Made by a program: the position numbers and the translations under genes
Notes under the pieces: model-generated
Seen by the model: the letters and a program-made list of their open reading frames with translations, nothing else
Databases searched by the model: none
Told to the model about the DNA's origin: nothing
Assembly (NCBI GenBank): GCA_965222505.1
Contig: OZ244956.1
Coordinates: 2,480,001 to 2,544,000, forward strand
Source: G965222505 sp965222505
GTDB taxonomy: Bacteria > Bacteroidota > Rhodothermia > Rhodothermales > DATKEJ01
Direction: 5' to 3'
DNA length: 64,000 nt
Shown: piece by piece, positions 43,554 to 51,804 of the stretch
How positions within the stretch are numbered: position 1 is the stretch's first letter
Layout of the letters: every line of letters starts with the position of its first letter

Positions 43554-44156
43554 ATGCCTTCGACTGCCCAGGACCTCCGCCGCGTTATCCTCGACACGAC
43601 CCGACATTTGCTCATTGAGGAAGGCTATAACAACCTATCGATGCGCAAAATTGCACGGGCCATCGGCTATAGTGCCACCAGTATATACCTGTATTTCAAG
43701 GACAAGGACGACCTCTTTCACACCCTGATCGAGGAAGGGTATAGCCAGTTGCAACAGGTCTTCAAGGCCATCGAAACCAGCTATGACAACGGCTCGGAAC
43801 GCCTCAAGGCCCTCTGCCGGGCCTATATCCGCTTTGGCCTGGACAACCCGGAATACTACGAAGTGATGTTCCTGTTACACCCGGAACATATGGCTCGCTA
43901 CCCGGCTGAAAAATACCGACGCGCCCGGCGCAACCTGGATGTCATTGCCTCAGCCCTGGACGAAGGCACCCGGCAAGGGGTCTTCTCGGTCGAAAACCCT
44001 CGGGTCACGGCCAGTACCATCTGGGCCGCTCTGCACGGAGCCGTCTCCCTGTTGATTGCCCAGCGGGTGGACATCCGCATCGACCCCCAGGCCTTCATTG
44101 AGACCACGCTGAACCATACCCTTCGGGGCGTACAGGCCACTTCAGCCACCGTCTGA
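43554..44156 (+). CDS. TetR/AcrR family transcriptional regulator
   Basis: 200 residues from ATG 43554. The N-terminal helix-turn-helix reads LSMRKIARAIGYSATSIYLY, typical TetR, and a WHG-like C-terminal ligand domain (about residues 80-190) contains LHGAVSLLIAQRVDI. It lies 22 bp before an acyl-CoA synthetase gene on the same strand. FadR/FadP-like control of fatty-acid use is a reasonable inference. Confidence 0.9.
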   Translation: MPSTAQDLRRVILDTTRHLLIEEGYNNLSMRKIARAIGYSATSIYLYFKDKDDLFHTLIEEGYSQLQQVFKAIETSYDNGSERLKALCRAYIRFGLDNPEYYEVMFLLHPEHMARYPAEKYRRARRNLDVIASALDEGTRQGVFSVENPRVTASTIWAALHGAVSLLIAQRVDIRIDPQAFIETTLNHTLRGVQATSATV

Positions 44157-44178
44157 ATATATTATTACACCACCGCTT

Positions 44179-46035
44179 ATGTCGCGCATTTACACCGCTT
44201 CTCCCGATTTCCCCAGCCAACCCGTACGCGGGTACACCCTGGTCGCGCTGTTGGACGAGGCCTGCGAAAAACACCCCAACGCCACCGCCTACAACCAACC
44301 CACCGAAGACGGCTGGAAATCGTTCTCCAATACCGATTTTCGGACCGCCGCCGAAGACATCGCCCTTGCCCTGACCAAACTCGACCTCGTTCGGGGTGAC
44401 CGGGTGGTGTTCTACATGAACAGCGATGTCTACTACTGTATGTCCGACATGGGCTGCCTGCTGGCTGGATTTGTGGATGTACCCATCTACCTGACCAATG
44501 CTGCCGACGTTACGCTCTACGTCATGCAACATGCCGAGGCCCGTGCGCTGTTCGTGTCCAATGCCGAGTTGCTCGAACGCATTGCCCCCACCCTCGAAGA
44601 CGTATCAACCATCAAAACCGTCATCCTGATTGACGATACCGAGCCGGAGCGTGCCCAGGCTGCCATACCCAGCGGCCTCAACCTGCTCACCCTGAACCAA
44701 CTCCGAACCTCCGGCCACGGCGTACGCACCGCCGACCCAGACCGTTTGGAAACCCTCAAATCTGAAATCAGCCCGCAGGACGTAGCCACGCTCATTTACA
44801 CCTCCGGCACCACGGGCCGCCCCAAGGGGGTGATGCTCACCCATGAGAACATTTCGTACAACGGCATCACCGCATTTAATGGCCTCACCGGCGTCGGCCA
44901 TGGGGATTCGGAGACGGTACTTTCGTTCCTGCCGATGACGCACATCTTTGCCCGCACCCTGAACTACGGCGCAATGGCGTACGGGCACAGCATCTACTTC
45001 ACCAGTGTCGATCAACTAGGCGAACGCTTTCAGGAAATACGCCCCACCCTGTTTGCCACAGTCCCACGCGTGCTGGAGAAGGTGTACGACAAGATCATGC
45101 TGAAGGGCCAGGAGCTTTCCGGCGTCAAACGGAAGTTGTTCGACTGGGCGATGGCCAAAGCCAAAGCCTACGAAATCGGCAAGGAGCCTGCCGGTTGGGA
45201 CGGACGCAAGCTCGGCATGGCCCGGAAACTGGTCTTCTCCAAATGGCAGGCGGCCCTCGGCGGACGCGTCAAGTATGTGATCGCAGGCGGCGCGGCGCTC
45301 AATGGCACCCTCGCCAACCAGTTTGCTGCCGCTGGTATCACGATCCTACAAGGCTACGGCCTTACCGAGACCAGTCCGGTGATTACCTACAACCGACCTG
45401 GAGCTAACCGTGCAGGGACCGTCGGGACCCCAATGACCGGTGTGGAGGTGATGATTGCCGACGATGGCGAAATCCTGACCCGTGGACCGCATGTGATGAA
45501 GGGCTACTACCGAAACCCGGAAGCCACCCATGAAGCCATCGATGAGGAAGGCTGGTTCCATACGGGAGACATCGGCGAGTTTAGCGACGATAACTTCCTC
45601 CGAATCACGGACCGGAAGAAATCCATGTTCAAGCTCTCGACGGGCAAGTACGTGGTCCCGGCACCCATCGAAAGCGCCCTGAAGCTGCATCCGCTCATCG
45701 AACAGGCTGTCATCGTTGGGGTCGGGTACAAATACACCACCGCGCTCCTCTTCCCCAACCAGGAGATGCTGAAACAACACCTCAACGCCCAGGGCATGGC
45801 CAACGGGGACGACATGGCTTCGCTGTGTGCCGATGAGAAGGTGCGGGCGCTGTTCGAGCCGATTGTGGAAGAAGCCAACACCCACGGCTCCCACTGGGAA
45901 CACATCAAACGGTTCACGCTGGTGCCGGACCTGCTGTCCATCGAAAACGGCCTCCTGACCCCCACGCTCAAGGTCAAGCGCGGCAAGGTTGCCAAAGCCT
46001 TCGATACGGCCATCGCCGGGATGTATGTAGATTAG
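44179..46035 (+). CDS. Long-chain acyl-CoA synthetase (AMP-binding)
   Basis: 618 residues of the ANL superfamily, long-chain acyl-CoA synthetase type that activates fatty acids to acyl-CoA. The AMP motif is TLIYTSGTTGRPKGVMLTH. Others are LQGYGLTETSPVITYNRPG, GWFHTGDIGEFSDDNFLRI and TDRKKSMFKLSTGKYV, the FACS signature with the catalytic Lys in the C-terminal subdomain. Follows the TetR gene by 22 bp and is probably regulated by it. Confidence 0.94.
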   Translation: MSRIYTASPDFPSQPVRGYTLVALLDEACEKHPNATAYNQPTEDGWKSFSNTDFRTAAEDIALALTKLDLVRGDRVVFYMNSDVYYCMSDMGCLLAGFVDVPIYLTNAADVTLYVMQHAEARALFVSNAELLERIAPTLEDVSTIKTVILIDDTEPERAQAAIPSGLNLLTLNQLRTSGHGVRTADPDRLETLKSEISPQDVATLIYTSGTTGRPKGVMLTHENISYNGITAFNGLTGVGHGDSETVLSFLPMTHIFARTLNYGAMAYGHSIYFTSVDQLGERFQEIRPTLFATVPRVLEKVYDKIMLKGQELSGVKRKLFDWAMAKAKAYEIGKEPAGWDGRKLGMARKLVFSKWQAALGGRVKYVIAGGAALNGTLANQFAAAGITILQGYGLTETSPVITYNRPGANRAGTVGTPMTGVEVMIADDGEILTRGPHVMKGYYRNPEATHEAIDEEGWFHTGDIGEFSDDNFLRITDRKKSMFKLSTGKYVVPAPIESALKLHPLIEQAVIVGVGYKYTTALLFPNQEMLKQHLNAQGMANGDDMASLCADEKVRALFEPIVEEANTHGSHWEHIKRFTLVPDLLSIENGLLTPTLKVKRGKVAKAFDTAIAGMYVD

Positions 46036-46123
46036 GCGGTGATAGCCGCTTGGACAGGGCCAGGTGTATGTATCGTGGAACGTTACCTCAACTTTCGGGG
46101 TATGCCCGCCGAAACACAGGCCC

Positions 46124-47047
46124 ATGAGTGAACCCTCTACTTTACAGACCCAAACCGTAGCCCTCGTCGGCCACCCCGGCGTTGGGAAAACGACCCTGTA
46201 TAAAGCCCTCATTGCACAGGGCGTAGACGGTCTGGTTTTCCACGATTTGCCCGGCACGCATACGCTGGCCCCCAACACCCCTGCTGAAACCCGGGTCTAC
46301 AACCTACTCCTGGGGCGGCTTGCGCCAGCACGAGGGGACGGACTGCCTGTCCAACCGGAGCCACCAGATGCCGTGTTGGTGCTCGTGGATGCCACCCAAT
46401 TGCCACAGCAGTTATACCTGGTCTCCCAACTCATTGACCTGCGCCTTCCGGTGGTGGTTGCCCTGAACTGGTTGAACCGGGCGCTGGACCTGGGCCTAGA
46501 GGTTCGGGTTGAGGCCCTGGCCCAACAACTGGGGGTGCCCGTCATCCCGGTTGAGCCACAGCGCACCACCGGTCTCTCCAAAGTGATTGCTGCCCTCCAG
46601 GAAGACCTGAACCCAGACCAAAAACCCAAAGCCCAGTACTTCCGGCCCTCCATCGGCCTAGCTAACGCTTACAACCACCTGGACACCCGGTGGATTTCCA
46701 AACACCTGCGCCTGCATACCGGTGCGCGGCTCATCGAAGGTCTGCGCCTGTTGGCTACACCTGCGGCCCTTACCGAGTATGAATCACACCCGGCCCACAA
46801 GCTGCTGGCCCGCACACTCAACGAGGCCCGTAGCCAGATGGAGGAACGTGAGGAAAACTGGACCCTCTCCGAGGTTTTGCAACGGCACCAGTGGGCAGCC
46901 CGCATCAGCGGTATGGTCACGACGCAAGGCCAGCCCCGCTCCCTGATCGAGCGCGTCCGACGCCGGTTGGTCGCCACACCACGCTGGGTGGCATGGGTCT
47001 GTTTGGGCGGGGCGGCGCTGCTGTTTTTGACACTCTGGTTGATGTAA
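46124..47047 (+). CDS. Truncated FeoB-like GTPase with C-terminal membrane anchor
   Basis: 307 residues. The N-terminal G domain resembles FeoB: G1 LVGHPGVGKTTLYKALI, G3 FHDLPGTHTL, then DAVLVLVDATQLPQQLYLVSQ. The G4 motif is NWLN (VVVALNWLNRALD) where FeoB has NxxD, so the guanine-specifying Asp is replaced. A helical spacer domain follows. One C-terminal membrane segment (WVAWVCLGGAALLFLTLWLM) is present instead of the FeoB permease. No feoA or separate permease gene is nearby. It is either a degenerate FeoB or a stand-alone membrane GTPase. Start ATG 46124 chosen over an upstream frame to 46064. Confidence 0.78.
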   Translation: MSEPSTLQTQTVALVGHPGVGKTTLYKALIAQGVDGLVFHDLPGTHTLAPNTPAETRVYNLLLGRLAPARGDGLPVQPEPPDAVLVLVDATQLPQQLYLVSQLIDLRLPVVVALNWLNRALDLGLEVRVEALAQQLGVPVIPVEPQRTTGLSKVIAALQEDLNPDQKPKAQYFRPSIGLANAYNHLDTRWISKHLRLHTGARLIEGLRLLATPAALTEYESHPAHKLLARTLNEARSQMEEREENWTLSEVLQRHQWAARISGMVTTQGQPRSLIERVRRRLVATPRWVAWVCLGGAALLFLTLWLM

Positions 47048-47144
47048 CCTTTTGGCCGGTTGGGGCACCTATATGTGAGCCCCAACCGACCGCATGTTTA
47101 ACCCAGGAAACATACATCGCAAGCCGAAATCGATTGAACGTTGC

Positions 47145-47231
47145 GGGGCTGGCACAAGGCCAGCCCCTCCGGAATGTGCCCCTCGAACATGCCTCAACCC
47201 GGCCGGGGCGGTCCTTGTGACCGCCCCGGCC
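47145..47231. repeat. Palindromic hairpins type A and type B in series
   Basis: Type A: GGGGCTGG (47145-47152), loop CACAAGG, CCAGCCCC (47160-47167), then CTCCGG. Type B: GGCCGGGGCGGTC (47201-47213), loop CTTGT, GACCGCCCCGGCC (47219-47231). The same two types in the same order occur in the gap at 40966-41366. The rest of 47048-47247 shows nothing clear. Confidence 0.85.
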
Positions 47232-47247
47232 ATCGAATGTTAATTTG

Positions 47248-47625
47248 ATGAACATGAAATTCAATCCCTTAACCCCCGAAGAAGAACGCATCCTTGTACA
47301 CAAAGGCACCGAGCGGCCTTACACCGGGGAATATTACGGCCATAAAGCCGCCGGCACCTACATCTGCCGCCGGTGCAACACGCCCCTGTACCGCTCCGAT
47401 GCCAAGTTCGATTCCGGTTGCGGTTGGCCCAGCTTTGACGACGAGATTCCCGGTGCCGTACGCCGGGAGGTCGATGCCGATGGCCGCCGTACCGAAATCC
47501 TTTGCAACACCTGCGGTGGGCACCTGGGCCACGTGTTTATCGGCGAACGCTTTACGCAGAAGAATACCCGGCATTGTGTAAATTCCCTTTCCCTCCGCTT
47601 TATTCCTGAAGAAGACAACGCATGA
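47248..47625 (+). CDS. msrB: Peptide methionine-R-sulfoxide reductase
   Basis: 125 residues. The two zinc CxxC pairs are in YICRRCNTPL and LCNTCGGHLGH. The catalytic Cys is in TRHCVNSLSLRF. GCGWPSFDDEIPGAV is the classic substrate-pocket motif. It reduces Met-R-sulfoxide in proteins. No signal peptide, so cytoplasmic. It overlaps msrA by 4 bp (ATGA), so the R- and S-specific enzymes are coupled. Candidate starts cluster at 47245, 47248 and 47254. Confidence 0.95.
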   Translation: MNMKFNPLTPEEERILVHKGTERPYTGEYYGHKAAGTYICRRCNTPLYRSDAKFDSGCGWPSFDDEIPGAVRREVDADGRRTEILCNTCGGHLGHVFIGERFTQKNTRHCVNSLSLRFIPEEDNA

Positions 47626-48107
47626 GCACTGCCCGCGCCATTTTTGCCTCTGGATGCTTCTGGGGCACCGAATATTATTTCCAACGCGCCAAAGGCGTCC
47701 GCTCCACCACCGTCGGCTACATCGGTGGACACAAGGACAAACCAACCTACAAGGAGGTCTGCACCGGCCGGACCGGCCATGCTGAAGCGACCGAAATCGT
47801 CTACGATCCCGAACAAACCACCTATGAAGAACTGGCCCGGCTGTTCTTTGAAACCCACGACCCCACACAGGTCGATCGCCAGGGACCGGACATCGGCACC
47901 CAGTACCGTACGGAAATCTTTTACCTGGATGATGAACAAAAAGCCATTGCTGAAAAACTGATTGGCCTCCTGAAGGACAAAGGCTACAACATCGCTACAA
48001 AAGTGACCAAAGCCACCACCTTCTGGCCCGCCGAGGACTACCACCAGGATTACTACAACTACACCGGTAAAACGCCGTACTGCCACTTCTACACGAAGCG
48101 GTTCTAA
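47622..48107 (+). CDS. msrA: Peptide methionine-S-sulfoxide reductase
   Basis: 161 residues. The active-site motif is FASGCFWGTEYYFQ (GCFWG, Cys nucleophile). VGYIGGHKDKPTYKEV and HAEATEIVYDPEQTTYEEL are family landmarks. The C-terminus lacks the extra resolving-cysteine tail of some MsrA enzymes. It is translationally coupled to msrB and converges with ribD, overlapping by 4 bp. Confidence 0.95.
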   Translation: MSTARAIFASGCFWGTEYYFQRAKGVRSTTVGYIGGHKDKPTYKEVCTGRTGHAEATEIVYDPEQTTYEELARLFFETHDPTQVDRQGPDIGTQYRTEIFYLDDEQKAIAEKLIGLLKDKGYNIATKVTKATTFWPAEDYHQDYYNYTGKTPYCHFYTKRF

Positions 48108-49234
48108 AACGTGCGACGTTCTCCCTCGAATAGGAGGTCTGGACCGATGCGGGTCCATCGGTGTGATCCAAACCGGCGGACCTCGGCCATGCGTGTGACA
48201 CCAAAATCACGCAACACCGGATGACCATCACCCAGAATTTTGGGCGCGATGAACAGGGCAAGTTGATCGACCAGGTCTTGTGCAAAAAATGCCGTTGCAA
48301 GCCCCGGCCCGGCTTCAACCAGCAGGGATTGCAAGGGCTGCCCCACGAACCCACCGGATTGTCCCAACTGCGTTAGCAAAGCCGACAGGTCCAGGTGGCC
48401 GTCAACCTCTGGGACGCGCCAATGCCGACCTCCGGCCTGCTTGAGCGCTGTGACATAAGCCGGGGTGACAGTTTCGTTGGTGACGGCCAGGGTATGAGGC
48501 ATCCAGGCATCGGTAAAAAGATGAAGCGTCGGCGAGAGGATGCCGGTTCGGTCCAGCACGATGCGTACCGGCTGCCGCCCGGCCACATGACGCACCGTGA
48601 GATGGGGATCATCCTGCCTGGCTGTGCCTGCCCCCACGAGCACGCCATCCATGGCGGCCCGCCACTGGTGGACCTGCGTCCGAGCCTCAATACCGGAAAT
48701 CCATCGGGCATCCCCGGTAGGGGCTGCGATGCGCCCGTCCAGCGTCTGGGCAAGTTTCAGGGTAACCAGCGGTCGGCCCGTTTCGAGATGATGGATATAC
48801 GCGGAATTGAGCTGTCGACTTTCGGCTTTCTGCACACCGATGGTAACTGAAACGCCATGATCGCGCAGCCGCTGGATGCCGGAACCGGCCACTTTGGGAA
48901 ATGGGTCTGCCATGCCAATCACCACGCGGGAAATCCCGTGCTTCAAAATCAGGTCAGTGCACGGCGGGGTTTTGCCGTGATGGTTACAGGGCTCCAGGTT
49001 GACGTAGAGGGTGGCAGCCTGTAAAACCGATGCCGCATGGCGCGTCAGCACATCTGAGACGGCATGTACTTCGGCATGGGCTTTGCCATAAAGCTGATGC
49101 CACCCCTCGCCCAACTTCGTCCCCTCCGGACCCACAATCACACACCCCACCATCGGGTTCGGACTTACATGGCCCGCCCCACGCACCGCCAGTTCCAGGC
49201 AGCGGGACATCCAGTATGTGTGCGTATCAGACAT
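48104..49234 (-). CDS. ribD: Bifunctional riboflavin deaminase/reductase
   Basis: 376 residues from ATG 49234. N-terminal deaminase with zinc ligands in GKAHAEVHAV (HAE) and NLEPCNHHGKTPPCTD (PCxxxxxxPPC). C-terminal NADPH-dependent reductase with VTLKLAQTLDGRIAAPTGDA and QSLLVEAGPGLATAFF. It catalyses steps 2-3 of riboflavin synthesis. Other rib genes are not in the window. Its last codons include a heptad-like ACGTCGCACGT, and its start codon is preceded by a heptad array. Confidence 0.94.
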   Translation of the reverse strand: MSDTHTYWMSRCLELAVRGAGHVSPNPMVGCVIVGPEGTKLGEGWHQLYGKAHAEVHAVSDVLTRHAASVLQAATLYVNLEPCNHHGKTPPCTDLILKHGISRVVIGMADPFPKVAGSGIQRLRDHGVSVTIGVQKAESRQLNSAYIHHLETGRPLVTLKLAQTLDGRIAAPTGDARWISGIEARTQVHQWRAAMDGVLVGAGTARQDDPHLTVRHVAGRQPVRIVLDRTGILSPTLHLFTDAWMPHTLAVTNETVTPAYVTALKQAGGRHWRVPEVDGHLDLSALLTQLGQSGGFVGQPLQSLLVEAGPGLATAFFAQDLVDQLALFIAPKILGDGHPVLRDFGVTRMAEVRRFGSHRWTRIGPDLLFEGERRTF

Positions 49235-49240
49235 TATGCG

Positions 49241-49314
49241 TGCGGAGTGCGGAGTGCGGAGTGCGGAGTGCGTAAAAAAGGGCACCTTTACGCAACACGC
49301 AATACGCAACACGA
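49241..49314. repeat. Opposed heptad arrays between ribD and plsC
   Basis: Four exact TGCGGAG heptads and one TGCGTAA run from 49241 to 49275. After an 11-bp spacer, TTTACGC, AACACGC, AATACGC and AACACGA run from 49287 to 49314. The inner ends are complementary (TGCGTAA / TTTACGCA), giving a hairpin. The left array sits six bases before the ribD ATG. The layout of two opposed arrays between divergent genes recurs at 62014-62092. Confidence 0.85.
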
Positions 49315-49388
49315 ATTTCGCCCAAGAAACAAAACCCCGCCATGAACGATTCACGTCACGGTCATTAAAGTCTATCCCCTTTTCTGCC

Positions 49389-50177
49389 ATGATGACTACG
49401 CTTCGCTCGATTTGGTCCTGGGCCGCTACCCTGACACTCATTGTATGTTGGGTGCCGGTACTGGGCCTGATTCGCCTGTCCGACCGGGACCCGGTGCGAT
49501 ACCGAACCGGCTACTGGTTCCGCCGCCTCGGCGCGATGCTCACCAAGGTAAACCCCACCTGGAACATTCAAGTCTCGGGTGAACCGGTCACCGACCCCCG
49601 CCGCCCATATGTAGTGGTGAGCAACCACCTCTCCAATGCCGACGTTCCGTTGATTTCCACATTGCCCTGGGATATGAAGTGGATTGCCAAAGACAGCCTG
49701 TTTCGGGTACCGGCCATTGGGTGGATGATGAAGATGGCCGGAGACATACCCGTCGACCGAAAAGATCGGCGCAGCGGTGTGCTGGCCTTGCAACGGGCAC
49801 GCTGGTATCTGCAAAACCGAAGCTCAGTCATGTTCTTCCCGGAAGGCACCCGCTCCCGCGACGGACGAATGCAACGCTTCAAAGACGGCGCGTTTAAATT
49901 GGCCATCAAAACCCAGACCCCCATTTTGCCGCTGGTGCTGGATGGATCGCAAACCTGCCTGCCCAAAAACAGCTGGAAATTCGGAGACGCCCCGGACATC
50001 CGGCTACGCGTACTCCCCCCCATTGAAACGGAGGGTCTGACACCCCAGGATACGACTGCATTGCGTGAACGCATTCGGCGGATTATGGTGGATGAATTGG
50101 CGGCCATGCGGCGTACTGCGCCCGATGCCGTCGACCGCCTCGCCGAAGTACCACAAAAAGAAGCCCAACCCGGCTGA
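49389..50177 (+). CDS. plsC: 1-acyl-sn-glycerol-3-phosphate acyltransferase
   Basis: 262 residues from ATG 49389. An N-terminal membrane helix (SIWSWAATLTLIVCWVPVLG) is followed by acyltransferase motifs: VVVSNHLSNADVPLISTLP (NHxxxxD, catalytic His-Asp) and VMFFPEGTRSRDGRMQRF (FPEGTRS, substrate binding). It makes phosphatidic acid in membrane lipid synthesis. The upstream frame back to 49218 is an artefact of the heptad repeats. A hairpin terminator follows at 50214. Confidence 0.92.
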   Translation: MMTTLRSIWSWAATLTLIVCWVPVLGLIRLSDRDPVRYRTGYWFRRLGAMLTKVNPTWNIQVSGEPVTDPRRPYVVVSNHLSNADVPLISTLPWDMKWIAKDSLFRVPAIGWMMKMAGDIPVDRKDRRSGVLALQRARWYLQNRSSVMFFPEGTRSRDGRMQRFKDGAFKLAIKTQTPILPLVLDGSQTCLPKNSWKFGDAPDIRLRVLPPIETEGLTPQDTTALRERIRRIMVDELAAMRRTAPDAVDRLAEVPQKEAQPG

Positions 50178-50213
50178 TTTGGTCAATGCATCCAACGGTG
50201 TATACAAAAAGAG

Positions 50214-50240
50214 AGGGTTCAGCCTGTGAAGCTGAACCCT
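50214..50240 (+). terminator. Intrinsic-type terminator after plsC
   Basis: AGGGTTCAGC (50214-50223), 7-nt loop, GCTGAACCCT (50231-50240), a 10-bp perfect stem preceded by an A-run and followed by TTGT. The short T-run makes it weak as a classical terminator. The remainder of 50178-50385 shows nothing else clear. Confidence 0.6.
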
Positions 50241-50385
50241 TTGTCCCACCGATATTAGTGTTAGATGTGTCCTAACTTGGAATTGCGTGAGGCAATAGAA
50301 GTGTATAGGAGGCAACACCGGAATATAACCAATTAACGTTACCTGAGTATTAAGCAAACATTATCTCTGCGCCAATAACAAACCC

Positions 50386-51783
50386 ATGAAACTGCTGCAT
50401 CAGATGGTCTTGCGCATGTTGCCCGGCCCGTTCTTCGGGACGCTCGGGACGCTCATGTTCCTCCTGCTCATGCAGTTCCTGATGAAACGGCTACCGGACC
50501 TCGTGGGCAAGGGTCTCGGGCCAGGCATCATCTTTGAAATCATCATCTACAACCTGGCCTACATGCTGGTCCTGGCCGTGCCGATGGCCGTGCTGCTGAC
50601 CACCATCGCGGTGTTTGGCCGCTTGTCGGAATCCGGGGCATATGTGGTGATGAAAAACGCGGGCATCTCCCTGCCGCAACTCATCTGGCCGACGGCCCTG
50701 ATCGCGCTGTTCGTGACAATGGGCATGACGTACTTCAACAATGAGGTCTTGCCGGAATCCAACTACCGTGCCCGCGCCCTCTGGCACGACATCCGCAATA
50801 AAAAACCGGGGTTTGCCTTGCAACCCGGCATCTTCTACGACGGCCTCAAGGGATACAGCATCCGGGCCATGGAAATCCCCCCCACCTCGAATGAACTCCT
50901 GGGCGTTACCATTTTCGACTATACCGAAGGCAACCAGCGCAAGGCGACCATCGCCGCTGGCAGAGGGGTTCTGGCCCCGCGCCCGGACGGCCAAGCCCTC
51001 GACTTGATCCTGGAAGACGGCGAACGCCACCTCCTCAGCGGTGGTACCGATGACCGCTACGAACGGATCCGCTTTGCCCGAACCAAACTCACCTTCGACC
51101 TCTCGGACCTCGCCTTTGAACGCTCGGACCCGGAAAGCATCTCCCGCTCAGACCGCACCACCCGAACAGCCACCATGATCCGCCTGGTCGATTCCCTCGA
51201 AGCCAATATCATTGAGCGCCAGGAAGGGCTCCTGCTTTCCATGCAGCGCTTTGAACGCGCCGAGGATGCCGAAGGCCTGACCGCTTCCGTTCTCTCGGAT
51301 ACCACGGCGTTGGATACCCTCACCCTTCCCTGGGCCCTCGCCGATTTGCCCCAGGCGATGCACGGCGACGTCTATGAACGGGCCATCCAGAACGTCCGTG
51401 CGCTGCGCACCGAGATCGACAACACCCGCAGCGGCACCCGCTGGGCCGCCCGCCGCGCCGACCGATACCGGGTGGAGATCCACAAGAAATATTCCATCGC
51501 ATTCGCCTGCCTGCTGTTTATGCTGATCGGCGCCCCACTAGGACTGCGCATCAAACGGGGCGGCCTGGGCGTGGTCAGTGGCCTCTCGGTGGGGATCTTT
51601 CTGTTTTACTGGGTCACGCTGGTGCAAGGCGAAAAACTCGCCGACCGAGGGCTACTGGAACCATGGATCGGCATGTGGGCGGCCAACCTCGGCATCGGAT
51701 TGGGCGCGTTGTTCATGCTAGGGTACGTCGCGTTCGACCTGCGCAACCGCCGGTGGTTCAGACGAAAACCAAAGGATGGATGA
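50386..51783 (+). CDS. LptF/LptG family (YjgP/YjgQ) permease
   Basis: 465 residues. Three membrane helices at the N-terminus, a large periplasmic domain (about residues 120-350), and three helices at the C-terminus. Conserved parts are GPFFGTLGTLMFLLLMQFLM and RLSESGAYVVMKNAGIS near the second helix, and the C-terminal EIHKKYSIAFACLLFMLIGAPLG. LptF and LptG with LptB extract LPS from the inner membrane. The protein is longer than usual (about 360) owing to an insert with coiled-coil-like sequence in the periplasmic domain. Whether it is F or G cannot be said. Confidence 0.9.
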   Translation: MKLLHQMVLRMLPGPFFGTLGTLMFLLLMQFLMKRLPDLVGKGLGPGIIFEIIIYNLAYMLVLAVPMAVLLTTIAVFGRLSESGAYVVMKNAGISLPQLIWPTALIALFVTMGMTYFNNEVLPESNYRARALWHDIRNKKPGFALQPGIFYDGLKGYSIRAMEIPPTSNELLGVTIFDYTEGNQRKATIAAGRGVLAPRPDGQALDLILEDGERHLLSGGTDDRYERIRFARTKLTFDLSDLAFERSDPESISRSDRTTRTATMIRLVDSLEANIIERQEGLLLSMQRFERAEDAEGLTASVLSDTTALDTLTLPWALADLPQAMHGDVYERAIQNVRALRTEIDNTRSGTRWAARRADRYRVEIHKKYSIAFACLLFMLIGAPLGLRIKRGGLGVVSGLSVGIFLFYWVTLVQGEKLADRGLLEPWIGMWAANLGIGLGALFMLGYVAFDLRNRRWFRRKPKDG

Positions 51784-51804
51784 ACAATCGGACGAGACCG
51801 GACC

